From NCBI GenBank assembly GCA_910577805.1, contig CAJTOE010000056.1, positions 1-13,654 on the forward strand: a stretch of 13,654 bases of DNA, in the 5' to 3' direction. A program made the position numbers and the translations under genes. The notes under the pieces were generated by a model. The model was not told the origin of the DNA. It was given only the letters and a program-made list of their open reading frames with translations, and searched no databases. Of this stretch, positions 1-5,556 are shown piece after piece (position 1 is the stretch's first letter; each line of letters begins with the position of its first letter). This DNA comes from an uncultured Oscillospiraceae bacterium. Lineage in GTDB: Bacteria > Bacillota > Clostridia > Oscillospirales > Oscillospiraceae.

Positions 1-410
1 CGATCTACCCCAACCCCAACCTGGTCACCGCCCAGCCCACTACCTCCATCGGAGAAGTCACAAAGGTCCGTGCGCCCTCCGCGTTCCTGGAGCTGGCGTA
101 TCACGACAACCCGGCGGACGCGGCCTGGATCAAGAACAACCTGGACGCCATTGCCCGGAATCTGGTGCTGTCCCTGACGGAATTTTTTGATATCCCGTTC
201 CTGGAGCCGGTCCCCAGCCGCACCGGGGTAGTGGACGTGAGCTGGGGCTATCTGAACATCCGCAGCCGCCCCAGCGCCGACGCGCCGATTTTGGCCCACG
301 CCCCCGACGGCGCTGCCCTGACCATTCTGAACCAGGACGGGAACTGGTATCTGGTCAACTACAACGGCGTGATTGGCTACGCCAGTCAAGACTTCATTAC
401 GCTGGTCTGA
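1..410 (+). CDS. N-acetylmuramoyl-L-alanine amidase, C-terminal part with SH3b domain (5' end outside window)
   Basis: This is the last 135 codons of a longer gene; the frame is open from base 3 and no start is visible. Residues 1-60 of the visible part resemble the end of an Amidase_3 domain, the zinc amidase that cuts between N-acetylmuramic acid and L-alanine in peptidoglycan. The segment AFLELAYHDNP (E30 of the visible part) matches the family's closing Glu-containing strand, usually written as LVE.GFLSN, and is followed by the usual WI..N...IA helix. Residues about 75-135 form an SH3b domain with the typical LNIRSRPS and GNWYLVNYNGVIGYAS pattern, which in this family binds the cell wall. 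The early catalytic His/Glu residues cannot be checked. It lies 15 bp before a LysM-GH18 gene, so the two wall hydrolases are probably co-transcribed. A GTG at 165 could start an 81-aa ORF, but this is internal to the domain and is not the real start. Confidence 0.8.
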   Translation, partial: IYPNPNLVTAQPTTSIGEVTKVRAPSAFLELAYHDNPADAAWIKNNLDAIARNLVLSLTEFFDIPFLEPVPSRTGVVDVSWGYLNIRSRPSADAPILAHAPDGAALTILNQDGNWYLVNYNGVIGYASQDFITLV

Positions 411-425
411 AGGAAGGGAGTTTTT

Positions 426-1682
426 ATGAAGATTCATGTGATTCGGCCGGGGGACACCCTCTACCGCCTGGCAATGGCCTATAAGGTCCCGCTGGCGCGT
501 CTGCTGGAGGACAATCAGCTCCCTGACCCCAACCGGTTAGTGGTGGGGCAGGCCATTGTGATTCGCTATCCCAAAACCACCTGCACCGTCCGCCCCGGAG
601 ACACGCTGGACTCCATCGCCCAGGCCAGCGGCCTTTCCGTCCGGGCGCTGCTGCGCAATAATCCAGGCTCCTCGTTTCACGAGGGCCAGACCTTGGTGCT
701 GACCTACGAGGACGAGCCGACGCAGCCCCTGTCTGTGCTGGGCTACGCATACCCGTGGATCGACCCGGCGCTCCTGGCCCGGACCCTTCCCTTTGTCACA
801 GAATTGTCGCCCTTTACATACCGGTTCGACACGCAGGGAAATTTGATACCGCTGGAGGATTCCGGCCTGCGGCAGGCGGCGGCGGGGTTCGGGACTTCGA
901 CCTTGTTCCACCTGTCCAACCTGGGCAATGAGGGGGAGGGATTCGACCGGGAATTGGCCCACGGGCTGTTCGCCGACCCCGCAGCCCAGCAGAAATTGTT
1001 CGCCCAGGTGGCCCAGACGGCCCAGGAGGGGGGCTACCAGGGGGTTGATATAGACTTTGAGAACCTGTACCCGGCGGACGCGCCCGCCTACGCCCGGTTC
1101 GTGGAGGACCTGCGGAACGCCGTGGAGCCGCTGCCGGTGCTGGTAGCGCTGGCCCCAAAGGCCTCTGAGGCGGAGGCCAGCTCCTTTGCCCAGGGCCACG
1201 ACTACCATTTACTGGGCCGGGCGGCGGACTATGTGCTTCTGATGGCCTACGACTGGGGCAACTCCGCCAGTCCGCCTATGGCGGTGGCTCCGCTGAACCA
1301 GGTGCGCCGGGTACTCCAGTACGCTCTGGAAAATATCCCGGCGGAGAAAATTTATTTGGGCATCCCCAACTACGGCTACGACTGGACGCTTCCCTATCAG
1401 CCGGGCCGGGCCGCCCGGTCCCTGTCCAACCAGGAGGCGGTGGCCCTGGCGGCGGAGCGGTACGCGGCCATCCGCTTCGACCAGACGGCGCAGACGCCCT
1501 GGTTCCGCTATATGGACCTTCAGGGCCAGGAGCATGAGGTGTGGTTTGAGGACCCCCGCAGTGTGCGCGGGAAAATCGAGCTGGCCTTGGAGCATGGGCT
1601 TCACGGGGTAGGCTATTGGAATCTGGACCGGCCGTTTCCCCAGAACTGGGTGGTACTCAACGCCCTGGGTAAAATCGAATGA
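426..1682 (+). CDS. LysM-LysM-GH18 glycosidase, SleL/YaaH-like spore cortex or peptidoglycan hydrolase
   Basis: The 418-aa protein has two LysM peptidoglycan-binding domains (about residues 2-48 and 52-95, each with an RPGDTL core) and then a glycoside hydrolase family 18 barrel (about 105-415). The GH18 signature GVDIDFE is at 206-212, with D208, D210 and the catalytic acid E212; LMAYDW (272-277) is the usual conserved Met-Ala-Tyr-Asp strand and GYWNLDR (396-402) the last barrel strand. This order and length match SleL/YaaH, the N-acetylglucosaminidase that degrades spore cortex during germination. As in those proteins, there is no signal peptide: LysM starts at residue 2, which fits a protein made in the mother cell and placed on the spore. 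That role is inferred. The start at 426 is supported by GGAAGGGAG just upstream. The gene follows an amidase gene by 15 bp and ends at a hairpin terminator. Confidence 0.88.
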   Translation: MKIHVIRPGDTLYRLAMAYKVPLARLLEDNQLPDPNRLVVGQAIVIRYPKTTCTVRPGDTLDSIAQASGLSVRALLRNNPGSSFHEGQTLVLTYEDEPTQPLSVLGYAYPWIDPALLARTLPFVTELSPFTYRFDTQGNLIPLEDSGLRQAAAGFGTSTLFHLSNLGNEGEGFDRELAHGLFADPAAQQKLFAQVAQTAQEGGYQGVDIDFENLYPADAPAYARFVEDLRNAVEPLPVLVALAPKASEAEASSFAQGHDYHLLGRAADYVLLMAYDWGNSASPPMAVAPLNQVRRVLQYALENIPAEKIYLGIPNYGYDWTLPYQPGRAARSLSNQEAVALAAERYAAIRFDQTAQTPWFRYMDLQGQEHEVWFEDPRSVRGKIELALEHGLHGVGYWNLDRPFPQNWVVLNALGKIE

Positions 1683-1691
1683 AAGGATACG

Positions 1692-1718
1692 CGCCGTCCG
1701 GGGTTCCGGGCGGCGTTT
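1692..1718 (+). terminator. Probable rho-independent terminator after the amidase/GH18 pair
   Basis: A 10-bp stem (1692-1701 with 1706-1715, one T-G wobble) with a 4-nt loop begins 9 bp after the GH18 stop codon. The T run after it is short (TTT then CACTT), so termination may be partial. A promoter follows almost at once. Confidence 0.6.
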
Positions 1719-1721
1719 CAC

Positions 1722-1750
1722 TTGCGAACCGGGAAATTATGTGGTATGAT
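1722..1750 (+). promoter_or_regulatory. Sigma-A-type promoter upstream of the YdeI-family gene
   Basis: TTGCGA (1722-1727) and TATGAT (1745-1750) are separated by exactly 17 bp, and TGG just before the -10 gives an extended -10 (TGnTATGAT). It sits immediately after a terminator. A transcript would start near 1757 and carry a leader of roughly 228 nt, including the whole inverted-repeat element at 1797-1957, before the gene at 1985. There is no experimental start point. Confidence 0.55.
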
Positions 1751-1796
1751 TTTTGTTGGAAATCTGGCGGCTTTACAGACTGCGCAGCTTTTCTCC

Positions 1797-1957
1797 CCCT
1801 CATCCGTCACCGCCTGCGGCGGTGCCACCTTCCCCCGCCAGGGGGGAAGGCTTATCGGTGCGCCTATCGAGACTACTGTGCAGTTATGTAAGTGCCAGTG
1901 TTCAAGCCTTCCCCCTCACGGGGGAAGGTGGCTGGCCGCAGGCCAGACGGATGAGGG
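1797..1957. repeat. Inverted-repeat element, copy 1 (MITE-like, 161 bp)
   Basis: The ends are a perfect 12-bp inverted repeat: CCCTCATCCGTC (1797-1808) and GACGGATGAGGG (1946-1957). Inside is a second inverted pair, GCCACCTTCCCCC (1824-1836) and GGGGGAAGGTGGC (1920-1932). Each arm also has two small hairpins: ACCGCC-TGC-GGCGGT and CCTTCCCCC-GCCA-GGGGGGAAGG on the left, CCTTCCCCC-TCAC-GGGGGAAGG and TGGCC-GCA-GGCCA on the right. A 56-bp less structured core lies between. A related copy is at 7262-7418. No target-site duplication and no transposase are seen, and no ORF in it looks real. Together with the terminator and promoter it fills the gene-free stretch 1683-1984. It resembles a non-autonomous, MITE- or REP-like dispersed repeat. 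Confidence 0.8.
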
Positions 1958-1984
1958 TGAATCCCCCCACACAGGAGGCACAAC

Positions 1985-2545
1985 ATGGAAAACATCTTAA
2001 CATTTACAGACCGCGCGGAATTTCGCAGCTGGCTTTCGGCAAACTGCCAATCCACCGCTGGGGTCTGGCTTCTGTTCGGCAAAACCGGCGGGCCGAAAAC
2101 CCTCAAGGCGGGCGAAGCGCTGGAGGAGGCCCTCTGCTTTGGGTGGATCGACGGACAAATGCAGCGTCTGGACGATACGTCCTACAAAAAATATTTCGCC
2201 CTGCGCCGGGAAAACAGCAAGTGGTCCGAAAAGAACAAAGCCCTGGTCCAGAGCCTGGAGGAGCGGGGGCTTATGACGGAGCATGGCCGGAGTAAAATCC
2301 GGGAGGCCCAGGCCAACGGCCAGTGGGACGCACCGAAGCCCGCCGCCGTGACCGAAGCGCAGATCGCCGCCACAGCCGCCCTGCTGGAGGGGCACGAGCC
2401 GGCCTGGACCAACTTTCAAGCGATGCCGCCCTCCGTGCAGAAAATCTACACGCGGGCCTACCTGGACGCAAAGACCGAGGCCGGCCGGGAAAAACGGCTT
2501 GCCTGGATGGTGGACAGGCTCAATCGAAATCTGAAACCCATGTAA
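1985..2545 (+). CDS. YdeI/OmpD-associated (OmdA) family protein
   Basis: The 186-aa protein shows the hallmarks of the YdeI/OmdA family: EALCFGWIDG at 48-57, the RR.NSKWSEKN stretch at 74-84, MTEHGRSKI at 97-105, and a basic C-terminus KRLAWMVDRLNRN. Length is normal for the family, which is often labelled 'bacteriocin-protection, YdeI or OmpD-associated'. The biochemical role is not established, and the label should not be read as evidence of bacteriocin resistance here. No signal peptide or membrane segment is present, so it is probably cytoplasmic. The start at 1985 is set by AGGAGG 10 bp upstream, just after a structured repeat element. The next gene follows after 40 bp, so an operon with the thioesterase and YbaK-like genes is possible. 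Confidence 0.85.
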   Translation: MENILTFTDRAEFRSWLSANCQSTAGVWLLFGKTGGPKTLKAGEALEEALCFGWIDGQMQRLDDTSYKKYFALRRENSKWSEKNKALVQSLEERGLMTEHGRSKIREAQANGQWDAPKPAAVTEAQIAATAALLEGHEPAWTNFQAMPPSVQKIYTRAYLDAKTEAGREKRLAWMVDRLNRNLKPM

Positions 2546-2585
2546 CCTGCAAATAGAATGCTTATATTATAAGGAGGAATTTATC

Positions 2586-2978
2586 ATGTCCATTCCAACC
2601 GGCTTAAAGGGCCGCGCTGACAGCGTGGTCACCGAGCAAAACACCGCCCAGGCCGCCTGCTCCGGGGCGCTGCCCGTCTTTGGCACGCCTTTTCTATGCG
2701 CCCTGATGGAGAAAGCCGCCTGGACCTCCCTGGTCCCCTATCTGGAGGAGGACCAGGGTACGGTAGGCACCAAGCTGGACATCTCCCACGACTCCGCCAC
2801 CCCCCTTGGCATGAAGGTCTGGGCGGAGAGCGAGGTCACCCAGGTGGACGGGAAGCGCATTGTGCTCAACGTAACCGCCTACGACGAAAAGGGCCTCATC
2901 GGCAAGGGTACACACGAGCGGTTCATCATCCAGAACGAACGCTTTGTGCAAAAAGCCCAGCGCAAATTGGAGGGCTGA
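2586..2978 (+). CDS. Hotdog-fold acyl-CoA thioesterase, FlK-like family
   Basis: The 130-aa protein has the single-domain hotdog pattern of the family that includes fluoroacetyl-CoA thioesterase FlK: VFGTPFLCALMEKAA (31-45) forms the first strand and the central hot-dog helix, and GTKLDISHDSATPLGM (61-76) is the next conserved block. The probable catalytic trio is T34, E42 and H68. Its spacing (8 and 26 residues) equals that of Thr42, Glu50 and His76 in FlK as I recall them. The family splits acyl-CoA thioesters in the cytoplasm; the substrate here cannot be read from sequence, and most relatives are unlikely to act on fluoroacetyl-CoA. The start has a strong AAGGAGG at 2571-2577. The stop lies 3 bp before the YbaK-like start, so the two are translationally linked. 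The 40-bp gap upstream is AT-rich (TATATTAT at 2563-2570) but has no clear -35. Confidence 0.82.
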   Translation: MSIPTGLKGRADSVVTEQNTAQAACSGALPVFGTPFLCALMEKAAWTSLVPYLEEDQGTVGTKLDISHDSATPLGMKVWAESEVTQVDGKRIVLNVTAYDEKGLIGKGTHERFIIQNERFVQKAQRKLEG

Positions 2979-2981
2979 ACC

Positions 2982-3452
2982 GTGTCAATCGAGACCGTCC
3001 GCGCCTACTTCAAGACCTGCGGCCGGGAGGGGGACGTGCTGGAATTTCCCGTCTCCAGCGCCACGGTAGAGCTGGCCGCACAGGCGTTAGGCGTGATCCC
3101 CGCCCGCATTGCCAAAACCCTCTCCTTCCTGGTGGAGGACCGGTGCATCCTGATTCTAGCCGCCGGAGACGCGAAAATCGACAACAAAAAATACAAGGCC
3201 CAGTTCCACACCAAGGCCAAAATGCTCCTGGCCGGGCAGGTGGAACCGCTCACCGGCCACGCGGTGGGGGGCGTGTGCCCCTTCGCCAACCCGGAGGGGA
3301 CCACCGCGTATCTGGATGTGTCCCTGAAGCGCTTTGACACCGTGTTCCCCGCCGCAGGCAGTCCCAATTCTGCCATTGAGCTGTCCTGCGCGGAGCTGGA
3401 GGCGTTCTCCCACAGCGCCGGATGGGTGGATGTGTGCAAAGATTGGGGCTGA
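2982..3452 (+). CDS. YbaK/EbsC-family aminoacyl-tRNA deacylase (trans-editing)
   Basis: The 156-aa protein is one YbaK/ProX-type editing domain. These free-standing proteins hydrolyse mischarged tRNA, typically Cys- or Ala-tRNA(Pro), in the cytoplasm. The conserved lysine that the family needs for deacylation is K45 in IAKTLSF. GDAKIDNKKYK (62-72) and GHAVGGVCPFAN (92-103), with the family GxxxP motif at G96-P100, complete the signature. Which tRNA is edited cannot be told. The start is a GTG at 2982; GGAGGG at 2969-2974, inside the end of the thioesterase gene, is correctly spaced for it. Only 3 bp separate it from that gene, so they should be co-expressed. No hairpin terminator was seen between this gene and pyruvate kinase. 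Confidence 0.85.
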   Translation: MSIETVRAYFKTCGREGDVLEFPVSSATVELAAQALGVIPARIAKTLSFLVEDRCILILAAGDAKIDNKKYKAQFHTKAKMLLAGQVEPLTGHAVGGVCPFANPEGTTAYLDVSLKRFDTVFPAAGSPNSAIELSCAELEAFSHSAGWVDVCKDWG

Positions 3453-3480
3453 TTTGTGTTTTTTTCGGTTATTTCTAATC

Positions 3481-3509
3481 TTACACCCAGAAAAATTTTG
3501 CGCTATGAT
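3481..3509 (+). promoter_or_regulatory. Possible promoter of the pyruvate kinase gene
   Basis: The 84-bp gap before pyk is AT-rich, unlike its surroundings. TATGAT (3504-3509) is a good -10; 17 bp upstream is TTACAC (3481-3486), a poor -35. The gap and composition suggest pyk can be transcribed on its own, but readthrough from the YbaK-like gene is also possible. Confidence 0.35.
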
Positions 3510-3536
3510 AAGTACGAACAGGAGGTATCAATCACT

Positions 3537-4970
3537 ATGCTTAGAAAAACCAAGATTATCTGTACTCTGGGCCCCGCAGTGGATGACGAGGAGAGCATCC
3601 GGAAGCTGATTCGCGGCGGTATGGACGCGGCCCGGTTCAATTTTTCCCACGGCACCCATGAGTCCCACCTGGCTACCCTGCACCGGCTGAAAACCGTCCG
3701 GGACAGCATGAGCCGCCCGGTGGCCACTATCCTGGACACCAAGGGCCCCGAAATCCGTATCAAGGCCTTTGAGACGCCCAGCATTCAGCTGGAGCAGGGG
3801 GACAAGTTTACCCTGCTGACCAGCGACGTCCCCGGCAATCAGACCCAGGTTTCCATTACATATCCCAACCTCCACCAGGAGGTGGCCCCCGGCCAGGAGA
3901 TTTTGATTGACGACGGTCTGGTGGCCCTGCGGGTGGACGGCATCCAGGACAGAGCAATCCACTGCACCGTGGAAAACGGCGGCCGTCTGTCCGCCAATAA
4001 GAGCATCAACATTCCCGGTGTGCATATCAGCCTGCCCGCCCTCACCGACAAGGACCGCTCGGACATCAAGTTCGCCGTGGAGCAGGATTTTGACTTCATC
4101 GCCGCCTCCTTCGTGCGGCAGGCCAGCGACGTGCTGGCGGTGCGCCAGGAGCTGGACCAGCACGGAGGCCAGGGCATCAAGATTATTGCCAAGATCGAGA
4201 ACCAGGAGGGCGTGGACAACATTGACGCCATTCTGGACGCCGCCGACGGCATCATGGTAGCCCGCGGCGACTTAGGCGTGGAAATCCCCGCCGCCAAGGT
4301 CCCCATCCTGCAAAAGCAGATGATCCGGAAGGGCCTCCAGGCCGGTAAGCCCGTCATCACCGCTACCCAGATGCTGGACTCCATGATGCGCAACCCCCGT
4401 CCCACACGGGCAGAGGTGTCCGACGTGGCCAACGCCGTCTTTGACGGCACCAGCTGCGTGATGCTCTCCGGCGAGACCGCCGGGGGCAAGTACCCCATGA
4501 ACGCCCTGAGCGCCATGACCAAAATCGTGGAGGAGGCCGAGTCCTCCATCGACTACTGGCGGCAGTTCCAGAAGCAGCGCGTCCTGCCCGCCAACAACAT
4601 CAACGACGCCATCACCCACACCTGCTGCCTGACGGCCAAGGACCTGAACGCCAAGGCCATCCTGAACGCCACGGCCTCCGGCCGCTCCGCCCGGATGATC
4701 GCCCGGTTCCGGCCCGCCTGCCCCGTCGCCGCCCTCACCATGACCGAGCAGACCCGCCGTCAGCTGGCCATCTGCTGGGGCGTGTACCCCTTCCTTACCG
4801 GTGAGGTGAACTCCACCGACCGTATCTTCTCCCTGTCCGCCGAGTGCGCGGTGAAGGAAAAGCTGGTGGAAAACGGGGACATCGTGGTCATTACCGCCGG
4901 CGTGCCCCTGGGCCGCAGCGGCTCCACCAACCTCATCAAGGCCCATATCATTGACGAGGAAAATATGTGA
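3537..4970 (+). CDS. pyk: Pyruvate kinase
   Basis: This enzyme makes pyruvate and ATP from phosphoenolpyruvate and ADP at the end of glycolysis. The 477-aa protein has the usual A-B-A-C domain order: N-terminal KIICTLGP (6-13), NFSHGTHE (35-42), the B-domain cap at about 70-165, the active-site segment IIAKIENQEG (216-225) with catalytic K219 and metal ligand E221, ARGDLG (242-247) with metal ligand D245, TATQML (275-280) and MLSGETAGGKYP (309-320). The C domain (about 345-475) ends in the typical GRSGSTNLIKAH. E72 in KGPEIR equals Glu117 of rabbit enzyme, the residue linked to potassium dependence. There is no extra C-terminal PEP-utilising domain of the kind found in some Bacillus-type enzymes. 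The frame stays open to an ATG at 3456, but AGGAGG at 3520-3525 and homology both place the start at 3537. A strong terminator follows. Confidence 0.97.
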   Translation: MLRKTKIICTLGPAVDDEESIRKLIRGGMDAARFNFSHGTHESHLATLHRLKTVRDSMSRPVATILDTKGPEIRIKAFETPSIQLEQGDKFTLLTSDVPGNQTQVSITYPNLHQEVAPGQEILIDDGLVALRVDGIQDRAIHCTVENGGRLSANKSINIPGVHISLPALTDKDRSDIKFAVEQDFDFIAASFVRQASDVLAVRQELDQHGGQGIKIIAKIENQEGVDNIDAILDAADGIMVARGDLGVEIPAAKVPILQKQMIRKGLQAGKPVITATQMLDSMMRNPRPTRAEVSDVANAVFDGTSCVMLSGETAGGKYPMNALSAMTKIVEEAESSIDYWRQFQKQRVLPANNINDAITHTCCLTAKDLNAKAILNATASGRSARMIARFRPACPVAALTMTEQTRRQLAICWGVYPFLTGEVNSTDRIFSLSAECAVKEKLVENGDIVVITAGVPLGRSGSTNLIKAHIIDEENM

Positions 4971-4985
4971 CTCCGTAAAAAGCTG

Positions 4986-5016
4986 CCCCGCCGCTTTTCC
5001 GCAAGCGGCGGGGTTT
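4986..5016 (+). terminator. Rho-independent terminator of pyk
   Basis: A perfect 11-bp stem, CCCCGCCGCTT (4986-4996) with AAGCGGCGGGG (5003-5013), closes a 6-nt loop and is followed by TTTCTGT. It starts 15 bp after the pyk stop codon. Confidence 0.85.
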
Positions 5017-5021
5017 CTGTA

Positions 5022-5076
5022 ACCGGTTTCAATTTTGTAACTTTTTTGTTCCTTTCGTTACAAATCTGAAACCGGT
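5022..5076. repeat. 55-bp imperfect palindrome between pyk and the 95-aa gene
   Basis: ACCGGTTTCA (5022-5031) pairs perfectly with TGAAACCGGT (5067-5076). After two mismatches, TTTGTAAC (5034-5041) pairs with GTTACAAA (5057-5064), leaving a 15-nt T-rich loop. It is separate from the pyk terminator, which ends a few bases before. The inner arms are two of the five TGTAAC/GTTACA boxes seen in this intergenic region. It could be an operator, an RNA structure in a long pyk readthrough transcript, or a second terminator-like stem. No gene is visible in 4971-5226. Confidence 0.6.
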
Positions 5077-5167
5077 CCTATAACTGGGAAAATGGTTCAA
5101 TTTTCTCCTGTTTCCGCGCCTTTTCAACAGAGTGTAACATTGCTGTAAAAAAAGTCTCAGAAAATGT

Positions 5168-5196
5168 TTGACAAACGGGATCGAATATGTTACAAT
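5168..5196 (+). promoter_or_regulatory. Near-consensus sigma-A promoter of the 95-aa gene / NlpC-P60 unit
   Basis: TTGACA (5168-5173, perfect) is followed after exactly 17 bp by TACAAT (5191-5196, one change from TATAAT). TGT before the -10 makes it an extended -10. Transcription should start near 5203, about 24 nt before the ATG at 5227. This is the best promoter in the window. It also shows that an ATG at 5164, in frame with the gene, cannot be its start. Confidence 0.8.
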
Positions 5197-5205
5197 TCGG
5201 TTACA
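5189..5205. promoter_or_regulatory. Paired GTTACA boxes over the -10 and start site (possible operator)
   Basis: GTTACA occurs at 5189-5194 and 5200-5205, 11 bp apart (one helical turn), covering the -10 element and the expected start point. Further copies upstream are at 5133-5138 (as TGTAAC) and in the palindrome at 5036-5041 and 5057-5062. The placement would suit a repressor, but no regulator gene is present here and the repeated box may be chance in AT-rich DNA. Confidence 0.3.
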
Positions 5206-5226
5206 ATAAATTTCAGGAGGGATTTT

Positions 5227-5514
5227 ATGGCCGCAGAGAAAATTCCCCTTTCTTACAAGGGCCGGCCCCTGCGCCGGAAAGACAACCTGATTTACTACGG
5301 CACTATGGCCGAGAAATACATCATCATGCTTCAGGTCCTGAACACGAAAAAAGTGGAGGGTCTGGACGTGGCCACCAAAGTAGCGGTGCAGCTCCAGCTG
5401 ACCGACCCGGAGCTGAAAAGCCGGGACCGTGTGGTCAAGAAAAGTGAAAAAGACAGCCTGTACGCCGCGATGGACGTTGCGACGGTCTGGCTGGACCGGG
5501 CGCTGGCCCAGTAA
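5227..5514 (+). CDS. Small protein of unknown function (95 aa)
   Basis: I do not recognise a named family. The protein is soluble-looking, with no signal peptide and no membrane segment. The first 20 residues are basic (KGRPLRRKDN at 11-20), followed by a hydrophobic stretch IYYGTMAEKYIIMLQVL (22-38), a beta-like segment VATKVAVQLQL (48-58), and a charged middle ELKSRDRVVKKSEKD (62-76) before a helix-like C-terminus. It lacks a helix-turn-helix or a Cys/His metal site. The start at 5227 follows AGGAGGG at 5215-5221 and lies 24 nt downstream of the predicted start of transcription; the in-frame ATG at 5164 is inside the promoter. The SH3b-NlpC/P60 gene begins 42 bp later with no terminator between, so both are probably on one transcript. 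A strong dedicated promoter and ribosome binding site argue that it is a real, well-expressed gene. Confidence 0.8.
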   Translation: MAAEKIPLSYKGRPLRRKDNLIYYGTMAEKYIIMLQVLNTKKVEGLDVATKVAVQLQLTDPELKSRDRVVKKSEKDSLYAAMDVATVWLDRALAQ

Positions 5515-5556
5515 GCTACCGCTTGTACAAACGATAAATTGGGAGGTTTTTTCCGT

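Noticed and set aside
1753..2295. 180-codon plus-strand frame running through the repeat element into the YdeI-family gene
   Set aside because: It starts without a ribosome binding site, is translated repeat hairpins in its first third, and is out of frame with a recognised protein.
3456..3536. N-terminal extension of pyruvate kinase by 27 residues from an upstream in-frame ATG
   Set aside because: The extra part is not in the family, it covers the AT-rich gap with a promoter-like -10, and AGGAGG at 3520-3525 serves the ATG at 3537.
3528..4946. Several long minus-strand frames opposite pyruvate kinase
   Set aside because: They are mirror frames of a confidently identified gene with GC-rich codons and show no independent motifs or ribosome binding sites.
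5164..5226. Upstream in-frame ATG for the 95-aa gene
   Set aside because: It overlaps a near-consensus -35/-10 pair, so it would lie before the transcript start; AGGAGGG at 5215-5221 serves the ATG at 5227.
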